Positions 1 through 11,100 of a DNA stretch of 64,000 bases are shown here, in pieces; positions within the stretch are counted from its first letter, which is position 1, and the number at the start of each line of letters is the position of its first letter. The position numbers were made by a program, and so were the translations under genes. The notes below the pieces were generated by a model that saw nothing but the letters and a program-made list of their open reading frames with translations, was not told the DNA's origin and did not search any database. The stretch spans positions 229,122-293,121 of the forward strand of contig CAJNDT010004968.1 of the NCBI GenBank assembly GCA_905221615.1, written 5' to 3'. The DNA is from Symbiodinium sp. CCMP2592 (lineage: Eukaryota; Sar; Dinophyceae; Suessiales; Symbiodiniaceae).

Positions 1-2589
1 AGCAAGATCTCGAACGGATGTCGCCAACATGATGATGTCGGTGTGAGGTTCGCTCACCTGAAGCGCGCAGCGTCTTGCTTGCAGTAACTTGGTCTTTGCA
101 ACCATCCGCCTTACGCGAGAACTCTTGCGGCAAGTTTGCACGACGCCAATTTTCTTGAGTAACCTCCAAATAGAAGCGATCATCCTCAGTACTGTGAACT
201 ACAATTACTCCGATAGAGAAATACTTCATTGAGAGTGCAAACGACAACAGTCATGCCCCGGCTTCATGATCAGTGATGTGATGTTACTTTGCCCTCGAGA
301 CTCTTGTTTGTTCAACTTGGCCCGCGAGAGGCATGTCTGAAAGATGAAGCCTTGGTTGTCCATGCTCTGAACATGCACAGCTTCGAATATGCTGTTATTC
401 TTCAACTTTGCCCGTGTCCGCGCTTACTTGCATCGGAAACAACCCACTAGAAACTGCACTCGCTCTCAATCCCCTGTGCTTGAAGCATCCCTCGGTCTCT
501 GCGCCCGTTCTTCTTTTTCATGCTCTCCTTTGAGTGGACTTTGACTTTGCTGTACACCCGGCAACTGTTCCGAACCATGAGCGTGAAGGCAGCCATGTCT
601 GCCAAGTCGACAGTAAGCATTCGACCTCAAACAGCCAAAGAGTTTGGCATGAACAATGAGGCCTCAAAGGCATGACCTCGGCCCCAAACTTTGCAGAGCC
701 GGCTCCGAAGATCGTACCGCTTGGATCAACTCCACCAAAACCTGGAAGACAAGAAACACGAAGGCCACTCCCTCGTCTCTACAGCGATGCAGCATCAATC
801 CCTGGCCTCCAGAAAGCAGGGCACAGTGACCTCGACTCCACAAACTGCCCTCAAGCCGATGCAAAGAGCCGCGGCCCTCAACTCCACGACTCTCCCCGAT
901 GAGCCGCGGACAAAGGGGTTCGTGTTGGCACGCTCCAAGCATAGGGGCAGGAACCTTGGCTTCAATCGCACATGGACGTTCGTTCAACTGTTGTGTTGCT
1001 CTGTGTGAACTGCAGGCCGTCTGCAGCGGTGGTGCTCAAAAATCACAGCCGAATTGGTGATGCCATCTGCAAGAAGATGCTTGCAAAGCTCTTGCTGCTC
1101 AGGTGTGCCAAGGGCATCCCAGGATCTCTGCAGGCTAAGGAAATCCTGCAAGTCGGTCGCCACGGCTTTGCAACACCATTGCTTTGGGCACTGTTTATGC
1201 TTAACCCAGAACTCCATCCTTGCATCAGTCTTTGTGTTCTTTCCTCAGGCGGTGAGGTCGTGCAAACACTTGCGCCGTCAAGCCCGAATTGTGTGAAGTT
1301 TACATGCATGGCGTGTCCTCCTTGTCTTAGCCGAAACAAAACGCTTCAAGCAAACTTCACAGATGAAGAGAAACAAACGATGGCCGAAGATGAGACGGCG
1401 TATCTTTCAGCAAACGTGTTGTCGACCACTACTGATGAGGCCGCGATGAGGAGCAGTTGCACTGAAATCGCACGCACTTCACGGTGAACTAACAGGAGCC
1501 AGGGGCTCGAACGGCGCGCCCTTTGCTAAAGACTGCAGACACATCGCACCGCTTTCCCGCCAACGAACGCTTGGACCATCCGGATGCCTATCTATAAAAC
1601 CCTTCCAAGACATACAGACACACAATCACACACATATACACACACAACACATCCTGATCGTGGGGCCAGCACATGATTCTCCGCTCTCATGATTCTCCGC
1701 TCTTCTTCTTCTTCTCGCCCTTCTTCTGTCAACGTCATCTCGCTGAAAGAGCAATTGTTTTGGCTTGTAAGTGTTGAAGAAAATTCGCCACGCCACGAAG
1801 CCCTGACTGACAGGCTGCATGGCTTTACAGTCTCACAACTCGTACAGTCTAGAATGAGGCTTTAGGATTGGGTGGCGGGGAAGGCTGCAAACAGGACAAA
1901 ACCCGCATCGGGCATGAAAGTCTGAAGTTCCGTAACAATTTGTTGCATGCGTTGTCTTGGATCGCCTGACCCGAAAGCCCGTGTCCTTTTGCGTCTGGAT
2001 CCGGCACAAACCTTGGTGACTCCGGCGCAGTCTCTAGCTCCAGCCTCGTGGCTTGCGGGCTTCTGCTTGCTAAACGCGGTACAAATGCTGCCACAGGCAC
2101 AGGCCAGGCGAATGACTGCAAGGTCGGTGGAATGCTGCGGAGCCCGCGACAAACCCAATCCTCCACAGCGGTGCCCGAATTGACGTTGAGCCATGCAGCG
2201 CCATGCAGCAAGCCCTGCCTCGATGGTAGATGTAAGTCCAGTACAGCCGTGCAGGGTCCTGTCACGGTGCTGGGGTTTGCAAATAGTGCCAAGCCACGAA
2301 TGCAGTCCTCGTTCAAGACATGCTGCATGGTGTTCAAGCCCATGATCGTGGTTTCGGCGTTGCCTTCGGTGTCAAGGGCCCCTGAAGCTTCAAGAGGCCC
2401 AAAACAGCGGACGAGGCCTCCGAAAAGCCCCAAACAGTGAAAGACGCCATGAGGACCAGAAAAGCACGAACACTGTCACATGCTAACGGGCCTGAATTGT
2501 TTGGGAAAGCAATCGTCGCGACTAGTTGCCATCCGTGTCTTCCGCATTTCCCCCACGTGACCACCCAAGAAGGGACCCACGAAGAGCAC

Positions 2590-2790
2590 GTCGACCAGGA
2601 CGACGACGACCAGGAAAGGGGACCACCAGGAGACCATTAAGAGACAACCAGGAAAGCAGGAGACCAAAAAAGTGATGGCACTACCAGTAGGAGACCACGA
2701 AGAGACCAAGAAACCACCAAGGGAGCACCAGGAGAGCACCAAGAACCATCAGGAGACCACCAAGGGACCACCAGGACACAGGCTGCAAGC
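2590..2790. repeat. Degenerate ACCACCAGGAG-type short tandem repeat
   Basis: About 200 bp built from variants of a 10-12 base purine-rich unit (ACCAGGAGACC, ACCACCAAGG, GAGCACCAGG) in direct orientation. The plus strand is almost free of T. It reads open in several frames only because stop codons are rare in such a composition. Confidence 0.6.
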
Positions 2791-2875
2791 AGGAGACCAG
2801 CAGGAAAGCAGCCGGGACGCTCCCACGACTAGTCCTTACCGCAGGTACTGTCGAATTCGGAGTCCCAAAGGCCTG

Positions 2876-2988
2876 CCCCCAAGTACTGGCGAGATTCAGG
2901 AGGATTCGAGAGCAAGGCGGAATGGCTTTCCCCCAGTACTGGAGGGTTGAGAGGCCGCCCAACAGCGCTTACCCCCAAGTACTGACGT
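2876..2988. repeat. Dispersed CCCCCAAGTACTG repeats
   Basis: CCCCC(A)AGTACTG occurs at about 2876, 2930 and 2971, with a weaker copy (GCAGGTACTG) near 2841. Spacing is irregular, about 35-55 bp. The core AGTACT is its own reverse complement. Function unknown. Confidence 0.45.
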
Positions 2989-3927
2989 GCCCGCGAGATC
3001 CATAGTCCATGGGATGCGGATTTGCTCCGCAAATTATAGGATGCGGGGAGCTCTTTCTCAAGGTGCCGCGTGCGGGAACCTCAATCGACACTCTCTTTTC
3101 TTCGGATGCAAGAACCCCATAATGTCACCACGCTGTTTGGGGAAAAACTCTTCCTGCAGAGAAAATCGCTTGACAATCTGTCCACAGAAATCCTGTCGCG
3201 GTAACTCCACAGTTTGGCGCTTGGGCGGAAAACTTAGGTGGCACTTTCGACTGCCACACACGGATACCACGCACAACGCTTCGGCGATCTGGTGCGCGCC
3301 AACGAGCTGAACGGAGTCTTGAAGCAAGCAAAAGCAAGCCAGAGCAATCCTTGCATTGACCATTTCTTGCCCAGCCACGGCAGGTCATGAAACGAGAGCC
3401 TGTGCCACCAGCCAGACCTGACATGAAGCCGAGCAAGATGAGGACCTCGGCTCGCTCCAAACTTGCGGGCCAAAAGCCCTGCCCAGCCCTGCTGAGGTCG
3501 TGAGCCAGTCTAGCCGCTAGCCAAGCTGCGAAGAATTTCAATGTGTCCTCTCCTTGGGTTTGCTCCAAATTCCCAGACTGCCAATCGCAGCTTCTCGTCG
3601 GCCACACCCCGCGGTCACGATGCATCGTACCCAGTGCTGCCGAGGAGCCTCCCTTGGTGTGCATGAAGTCTTTCAATTGGCACAGGTTCCCTGCGACCTG
3701 GGCTGAGCAAGGTGACCATCCTCTAGCTCAGCAATACCTGGCCCGGCCAACATCAAACTTCGTTCGAGATCTGTCTGAAGAACTCCTGCATATTCGCAAT
3801 GCCGGCAGCTTAGTAATTTAGCAACCATGTTCGAATCGAACGCAGCAAAGACATGAAACGACTACAACATGTAAAACTTACCCGGTTACCCATGAGGACC
3901 CACAGTCCTATGAGCAAATTCCAGCTG

Positions 3928-5285
3928 CGTACCTAGCGGCATTTTCGCCTTGCAACATCTGGGCAAAGTTGAATTCCTGCTGCAACTCCAAGGCATCCAT
4001 CCTCAAGCAACTTAGAAGAAATGGCTTCGTCGACAGAGGCAGCAGCACCGACGGCCAAGCTTCACCAATGTCGACATGTTCCGGTCCATGCATTTTGAGG
4101 AAGGCATGGCATCTGAATAGTTTTCCTCGGCCACCGGACGAGGAAGCATCGTGAAGGGTGGCGTCTTGAGCGACGCATGAGGCGGGGAGTTTGGAAGTGC
4201 AACCGGTTACATGCACTTGTTTGCACTCGCATCGGCTCAAATCTCAAAACCGTGGACGAGGTACTAGGATGTATCGGACGGCTGCCTCCGGCCGGCGTCG
4301 AATTGGAGGCAGCTGGCGCGTCAATGACCTTGTTTGGGGAAGCTGGCCTTCCCAATGGATCGGTTTACACCTGCTTGCTGCCTGCTTGATGAGCCGGCCT
4401 AAACTTGCCAATTCCACGAATGGCTAGAAGAAGAATCGCAGCCTGCAACTTCCTTGGATTGACCGAGACAGTCGGCGGAAAAAGGAAACACTGATGGCAT
4501 GCACAGATTTGAGAGCGTCGGCTTGCTGCGGCGCGACCATCAGCAACCATCTGTATCAATCCCAAATACTCAAATACTGTAAAGCAGTTACACGGTGCGA
4601 ACATGCGTCTCCTGGGTCGGACCCGCCCATTCCAGAACGCTCCGCAGCTGCTGCCACTGTGGTCGGGTCAGGCGACCGTTCTCTCGCTGGGGCAGGATGT
4701 AGGCCTTGACGAGACGGTTGGCTCTACGAAGCGTTGATAGACAATCAACTCCACCAGCTGCTGGTGGTCCACTTTACTGGTGAGACTTCAGCAAGGCTCG
4801 CTTGGATTCCCGAGACTACAGCGACGGATCGATTTCTATGTAATATGTAATAGCCATTTGCACAAAACCCTCCCAACTCAAGGGAGCATCAAGAGTGCAA
4901 GTCATGAGGAGCCACTGCTTCCTGCGAAAACTCCACGGGAGCAACATCCCTATTACCAGCCTGTTACCTTGTATGAAAAGTATGCAGCATGAAAGGCGCC
5001 AGATGTGTCAAACAGGTCATGCATGCGACAGAAGATCGCTATTCATCTGGTCTGCTGCGTAGTCATCCCGCACCAGGGATACCAAAGACAGGATCGCAGA
5101 TTCAGCACGCTCTTGCTCCTTCGGCTCAGAGAACCTGTGTGATGGAAGGATGGTGCTAGCCCTTCTTCGTTGCCGTGTACCGCAACTCTGTAATGACACA
5201 GTGGCCTCGCATGAAGGCCACCCTCCACGTCCAGCTCTACAAAAGCATCCCGGAGCTCCTCCAAGGATGGCACGCTCCTCAGCAC
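3928..5285 (-). CDS. Probable downstream exons of the same unknown gene
   Basis: Minus-strand pieces with protein-like reading follow the exons above. About 5155-5285 (VPSLEELRDAFVELDVEGG) needs a one-base shift from the exon before it. About 5040-5145 reads SEPKEQERAESAILSLVSLV; 4840-4970 reads APLSWEGFVQMAITYYIE; 4610-4745 reads LRRANRLVKAYILPQ and LTRPQWQQLRSVLEWAG; 3928-4150 reads HGPEHVDIGEAWPSVLLPL. Junctions were not resolved, so membership of one transcript is inferred from strand and spacing only. The two frame breaks may mean a pseudogene. No family recognised. Confidence 0.35.
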
Positions 5286-6757
5286 TGCAGAGGACCGTCG
5301 AGAGGGTCAACAGGTGTCAACAGCATACGACGCACGTCAATGCTCCAAGCGTCGAAGAGTTCAACACCTTTGCAGTAAAGGTAGAAGGGCTGGCAGTGCG
5401 TCCCGGCTTGCTGGTCAATGGCTGCAGGCTCAAGTAGCGGATGGCTTTCCCTCAGCCATCGGAAGTTCAGTGGCTTAGCTTCCTCTCCATGCTTCAACGC
5501 ACGAACCTTCGCAACAAAACTAGGCAATCGAAAGTAAACTCGCTTCCGAAACGACTGGTCTGGCAAGGTGTTGATCAGGTTGGTACCCTGTGCGTCTGTT
5601 CGCAAAACCAGCTAGAGGACCAGAAATCTCAACCTCGACATCGCAGCAATCGAGAAGCTGTCATCCATGTAGAGGTCCAAATAAAAGGAATTGCATTCGC
5701 TGGCATTTTTGGCACAGTCTTCGGATGCTTGCAGAATATCGTGGGCAAATGCATCGACGTCGGGTGAGGAATAGCGACCGACGAACCTTATAGGGCGCTC
5801 CATCTACAAATTATGAAATGTGAAACTGTCGGGCAGGGTCTGTGATGGCGGGCGGCTCCGTGGCATACTCCACAAACATAGTGGCGCAAGGGGGCGAATG
5901 CGACCTCGGTCTTCAGACTCGGCGCAGTCTGGCCACTTTTCTTCTCACTTCAGTTTACCTATTTTCAACGAGCTGCAGGATGTCGGCAAGCTTGTGGCCT
6001 GACAATTTGAAGACCTGGCAACAACCAGTACACGGCTACCGGCTACCAGGAATCTGATCATCTGCTACTGGTGACGGCATGGCGGTACGGAGAGTCTCGA
6101 AGATTTCCCATCACGCCCCCACCAGTAGCAACGTTGCCTTTATATGCGAACAGCTCCATTCACAGACTGCTTTAAATTTGCAGCATGCTGTTTGTGGTGT
6201 GTTGCCCTTGGCGTGCAGGACGACTTAGACTCAGACGAGTGGTTGCGCAATGCACACAAACATCATTGGTTGGGCACGCGACCTCAGCGAAGGACTCGGC
6301 CACCAGCGTGCAATCGTGCATGACGGCTTCCACGTACATTGACACCTCAAGCCGTGGTAAGGGGTGGGCAATGAGTTCGTGACGACACAGTTGGCTGTAC
6401 AGTGCCGGAAATCCCCTACAAGTATCGAATCTCCACTACCCTGATCTTCAAACTCATGCTGGGCCTCCGCAAAGTATCGGTGTTCATTGACAAAGTTGCA
6501 GACATTGTTCGCCATGTCCAGCTCCGTGCCTGGAAGTGTAGTGACTCTGACTGCCCCCCCTACGTCGAACTGAAGCAATTTCGCCGGGTCCCGGGTCTCC
6601 GGCAGACCGAGAAGGCCCCGTGGCTGGTGATGTACATGCTCTCGGCGAGAGATGCCTCGATGAACACTGACTCTGCCTCGCGCAAAGGCTCGCCGCGGCC
6701 ACAGAATTTCAGGAGTGCAAACACATGTGTCAATGCATTTCCACTACAGTGCGGCAT
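5279..6757 (-). CDS. Intron-rich gene of unknown function, upstream exons
   Basis: Six minus-strand exons join in frame by eye: about 6420-6757, 6262-6345, 5959-6014, 5835-5910, 5621-5803 and 5279-5587. Acceptors are AG before G at four junctions, and one donor is GC. Exon 1 carries FDVGGAVRVTTLPG and LDMANNVCNFVNEHRYF; exon 2 carries YVEAVMHDCTLVAESF; exon 5 begins MERPIRFVGRYSSPDVDAF; exon 6 carries LPDQSFRKRVYFRLPSF and VELFDAWSIDVRRM. Exon 1 has a one-base frame break near 6600, so the locus is either decayed or contains sequencing indels like those in the retrotransposon copies. The 5' end was not found. I do not recognise the family. Confidence 0.5.
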
Positions 6758-7203
6758 TTGGTTATGAACATGTGAACCCAGTCATGCAGTCAATCAAAAC
6801 ACATCTTCTGCACATGCAGTCCGACAACGCGAGACATGCCGAAAACATGGTAGACTCTTGACGGGCGAGTTTTCCCATGGGCAGTTATGGCATCTGCAAT
6901 GCGGACTATGCATGCTGTCAACCAGAAGTCCAACTCGAGATCATCGCACGATGCACTGCAGAGGTTATAGGCCGGGGTACGAGACGAGAACAAACACGGG
7001 CGACACACTCTGTTGATCCGGCCAATCCAAAACGACCATGACTCTCGGTCTTGTCCCAATAGCCGACAGAATATATGCAGTCGGGTGGAAACGACTCGGC
7101 CGGCCCTAGGTGGCAGGATTTATTTACACTTCAACATCGTGAAGACTTTGTTAGGCATTTTTGTTTGTGTAGTCTGTGCTGGAGTTGTTCTGTTGGTCCT
7201 ACT
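6758..7203. other. Spacer, nothing recognised
   Basis: No exon, repeat or RNA gene could be supported between the unknown minus-strand gene and the microsatellite. Confidence 0.4.
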
Positions 7204-7457
7204 GCCTCAGGAGTGCCGCTACCATTCCTGCAACTCCTACTCCTGCTGCTGCTATTGCTACTGCTACTGCTACTGCTACCACCACTGCCACTACCACTAC
7301 CACTACCACTACGACTGCCACATACTGCCACTGCTGCTACTACTACTACTACCACTACTACTGCTACTACTACTACTACTGCCACTGCCACTACCACTAC
7401 TGCTACTACTACTACTACTACTAGTAGTGCTACTTCTACTATTACTAGTACTATAGT
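7204..7457. repeat. CTA/CTG/CCA trinucleotide microsatellite, left insertion flank
   Basis: About 250 bp of trinucleotide repeat (CTACTG, CCACTA, then CTACTA). It ends in ACTAGTACTATAGT, directly against the TG end of the retrotransposon LTR. Long Leu/Val/Thr homopolymer frames on both strands come from the repeat. Confidence 0.9.
7453..7457. repeat. Target-site duplication ATAGT, left
   Basis: ATAGT immediately precedes the TGCGTGGG end of the LTR. The same five bases follow the CA end of the last LTR at 48213-48217. Five bases is the usual duplication length for Copia-type integrases. Confidence 0.65.
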
Positions 7458-7890
7458 TGCGTGGGGGATTGATCTCGACTTGGTTGCTGCTCTCCCCACC
7501 AGAGCTGTAATGAATGTAGGTGTGGCTGGCTAGCACTCTCCACAGACTGGACCCTGTCTCTCCCTCTTACTTCCACACGTGCAATCCTATGCAGGCAGAA
7601 CCGGCGGCCGTTCCTTTTGCACTCACTGCCGGCGGCGGTTCGTCTGTGCAACGGAATAGCTCTGATTGCTCAGGATAGAAGACACATATAGCACTTAGCT
7701 ATGGGCATTGACTTGAGCCAAAACGTTGCGTTGGCGGTCACATAGAAAGGTAAAGATGAGGGATGCGTAGCATGCCCCCTAGAGTCGAGGGACGCGTAGC
7801 GTGCCCCCTTCTCTTGCACTTTACACGGTCTTGCTCACAGCTCTTATAGTGACACCTTAGAACATGACAAGGCATCGCAGTCCGTTCGCA
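7458..7890 (-). repeat. 3' LTR of copy 1 (433 bp)
   Basis: It begins TGCGTGGGGG and ends GTTCGCA on the plus strand, so both ends obey TG...CA and the outer four bases are inverted (TGCG/CGCA). The same sequence recurs at 28519-28952 and 47781-48212. Inside it are two imperfect copies of a 23-base unit, GAGGGAYGCGTAGCRTGCCCCC, at 7758-7780 and 7787-7809, and the spliced-leader-like tail at 7712-7723. Confidence 0.92.
7712..7723 (-). promoter_or_regulatory. Spliced-leader-like tail TTTTGGCTCAAG inside LTR
   Basis: On the element's coding strand the LTR reads TTTTGGCTCAAG. This is identical to the last 12 bases of the 22-base dinoflagellate spliced leader as I know it. The bases just upstream (CGCAACG) match the leader only partly. 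It lies about 168 bases from the LTR's 5' end, where a transcript start would be plausible. I infer that a trans-spliced leader was captured by reverse transcription, or that this marks the mRNA 5' end. Copy 2 LTRs have one T fewer. Confidence 0.55.
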
Positions 7891-7896
7891 CCCCCC
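7891..7896 (-). other. Polypurine tract of copy 1
   Basis: Six G on the coding strand directly abut the TG start of the 3' LTR, as expected for the plus-strand primer of an LTR retrotransposon. The same GGGGGG lies at 28953-28958 in copy 2. About 244 bp of untranslated sequence separates it from the ORF2 stop. Confidence 0.6.
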
Positions 7897-8140
7897 ATGA
7901 GTTGCGTCTCCGACGCTGCTCACCCGGAAGATGGCACGATAGGACAGAAGAAAATTCCGCCGCAACGTTGACATTGAAAATCAGAGCTTTGTATCCCAAT
8001 TAGAAACGTTGTGACACTCATCTACGTCAGTAACGATCCCCTGAAATGACAAACGAATCAGGCGTCACCGAAGAAAGAAGCATTCGCGATGGCATTCCAC
8101 GAGCGAAGCTCAGAGGTCACGAACTGATAGGCGAGGAAGA

Positions 8141-11100
8141 TCAGGCGTTGTCTCGCCACCATCTTCGCGTTGACGTAGGATCGCGGTCCCAGGGCCGGAG
8201 GTTCTCCTCTAGATACTGGTTCCTTGGCTTTCCTTTGTCCTTGCCTTTGTTTCGGCCTTTGGCGGCGATGTAGTCGTGGTAGGAATTGGTGTTCCAGCCA
8301 CCATGTTGCTCGCCTCCGGTTCTTCCACGCCCTTTTGAAGGTCCCTTGGATGAAGAAGCGCTTTCACGTTCCTCCGTAGTGACAGGCGTGTCCAGGATGG
8401 AAGTACCACCTGGAGGAAGATAGTCAGCGGCCGAAATGTGATGTAGGGCCTCCGTACGCTTTGTCGTCGGGTTTTGCTGTCTCTCAGTTTTGGATCTGTT
8501 CAATCTGTCCATGAAATGCGCAGGCATCTGCACACTGTGGTCCACCAGCAAGGCGATGGTCTGGACTGACTGGTCAGAATGAGTCAGCAGAATACCAACG
8601 GGGTCGATGTACAAGAAGTCCACTGTTCCAGTTGGCGTTGGTCGTAGCACTGAGAATTGTTGGTGTCCCGTCACCATTGGGATCACCTCGCATAGGACGT
8701 TCAGGCAACAAAAGTGCATTGCCTTTACATCTTCATCCCTGTCGCTCTTCAAGTAAGTAGTAGGGTTGAAGTTGTCCCTGCCAATTCCCATCATGTTGGC
8801 TCCACGTACAAGTAAAGAAAGCATCTGGTTCGTCCGGAAGCGCTTCAAGGTGTAAGTCCCGTTGGGATCATACTGTTTGAGGTTCTCAGGTTCCTTTGCA
8901 AAGCGAATGATCTCCTCATCAGTCACGTCCCTGCTCACGCCTGTTTCCTTATCCACTGCCGCCAAAGATCCCCACTTTCCAAGCACATCATAGCGTTGGC
9001 CAAGTGCGAAACTTTCCCTCATCTGAAACAACGGCATAGTCGCCCACTTTGCGAATCCTGACCAAGCTTTGTAGATGGATCTGCATACCACGTATGCCAT
9101 GTACGAAAGAGCGGTCATGTTCGCGTCAATGCAATGGGCATTTCGCTTTCCAGAATAGTAAGATGGCTGCATGGCGGTACGTGCAAGTTGTAGCTCAGGA
9201 TCGATGTTCAAAGACTGGCCGGTAATGAAGACGGGACGACGTTCCTGTGCGATTGCTTCTGGAACTGCGTCATCAAAGTCCTCTTCAGGTTCGACGTCCA
9301 TTTCTTCATCAGGTTCCTGTTCTGGATCGTCCTCCGCGACGAGAGATGGTTCTGGGATTTCTTCAGGTTCCGCAACGGTCTCTACCTCCATGGCTTCCTG
9401 CTCCTCTTCGGGCGCCTCAGGCACTGCGGCTGCTGCGGCTTCCATTGTCTGAGCAATGAAGTCACTGGGGATCTCCGTAGGAGTCTCCCGTTGTGGAGAA
9501 CCTTGGTAATATCCGCTCGAAATGAACTGTGACCAGCAAGACGTGCATCGGGAGAAACATGCTGGAACGATGTTGTAGCATGCCGGGCATACCCTCATTC
9601 TCCGTCCATCCTCGTCTCTGCGTAGGTCTTCGGGTCGCCAATTCTTGATGACAAACTTGATTCCTTTGTCCATGTAGTGATGCCGAACCGTGTTCTCCCT
9701 GTGGGACTCCAGGACAGTTGTGAGGTCACGAATGATCTGCTCCTTGCTTGTGTCGTGGGGTCCAGGAGGCATCTCGCAAAGCAATTCCATGATCTTGCTT
9801 GGCGTTCGGTATCTCTCGAACTCGGGAAGCAACGGCGATGCATTGTAGTCCAACACCAGCTCTTTCTCCAACCTTTCATCGTAGATCTTTTCCACCAGAG
9901 CGAAAGAGTGTGTATCTCGAGGATCAGGGACGCAAAACCATACCTCCTTGACGAAATGGAAAGGTATCGTTCGACCAACGATCATGATGCCGCTGTCTGT
10001 GATACGTCCATCCTCTCGTGCAAGATCTTGCGATGGGACATGAAGGACCGCCAATGGCATGTGCTTGGCGTCTCGTCCATGTACTCGCATCTTGGTCGTT
10101 GCGTTCCGGTGATCGAACGGCGCAAACACCCCCCAATAGCTGTGGAGTCTGCCGCCTTGGTTGCCTCGGAATTGGCGCCTATGGTCGAAGTCCCCGTCGG
10201 GGTCCTCCGAACCAGGCATGATGCCTTGCGTGACAATGGAATCCAAGTTGCGGCATGCCGTAGCGTGGAACGCACCTCCAAGACGTTGCAAGAGGGTCAT
10301 AGATGGAGATATTGCGAACCTGTTCTTGTCCAACTGAAGCAAGTTGTTCTGGGGATCTGAATGCGCAGAGTGACCACTCGTAGCCCGAACTGCCCATGGC
10401 TTCACCCAGCCGTTGCATAGGTTCAGGTACCTCTGGCCATGCCGGCAATGGTCGTTGCTCTGGATCTCCGTGATCTGGTCCCGAACTGATACCAACATGT
10501 TCGAACCTGCTGATCCAAGAACTTCCGTGCCGGGGTCCTTCACTCTCACACCCAGGAACTGCAACCGAATCTTGGCCTTGTTGCGTTTCGTGGCTGCAAT
10601 CATGTTCCCCTGGAACAATAGCTGAAGTCTTTCATTGTACACTCTCTTCTTCTGTTGGTCATCGGTCCTTGAGACCCCTTCGGTGATGCGTCTGCTTTCA
10701 TGGGTCCATAGTGGCTCATGCCTCACCAAGTCTTCGATCAGCACCCACCCTCCTTCATCACATTTGATGACACTGTTGAATGCCACCTGGCACCGGTTGT
10801 CAAGCCACTCCGAGCCCGGGCGCCTGGCGATTCTGTGGCGCAAGTCAGACTGGATGCATGATAGCGCCCAATCCGCATTCAACCTGCGCTGACGGGTGAT
10901 GTTGCGAAGGACAACTTCGTTCACGATGTCCCACCGATTGTTGATGAAGCTTGCACCCTTGGTTGGGATCAGGTCGAGAATCCCGCACCGGATTGGCCTT
11001 CCGCCGCCGATGGATTCATAGCCTGGATTGGTGTAGCTATGAGTGTTTTCATCGTAAGCAAAGCTAGGACGGTCTCCTCGTTGAGGTAGGCGTCGGTCGC

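Larger units (their letters stand above)
1..3900. other. Stretch without a supported gene
   Basis: No run of exons with matching splice phases could be traced here. The longest open frames (minus strand 1849-2433 and 3125-3676) have no recognisable motif. Short minus-strand pieces near 984-1217 and 1310-1375 read somewhat like protein; the latter has a C-x2-C ... H-x-C pattern that could be a small zinc finger. They could not be joined to anything. CA-rich simple sequence lies at about 1612-1650. Confidence 0.5.

Noticed and set aside
1849..2433. 194-codon minus-strand open frame
   Set aside because: No motif, no exon partners and ordinary composition; not supported as a gene, though not excluded.
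7013..7536. Several open frames of 75-150 codons with Leu, Val, Thr or Ser runs
   Set aside because: They are translations of the trinucleotide microsatellite in different frames; no start context or exon structure.
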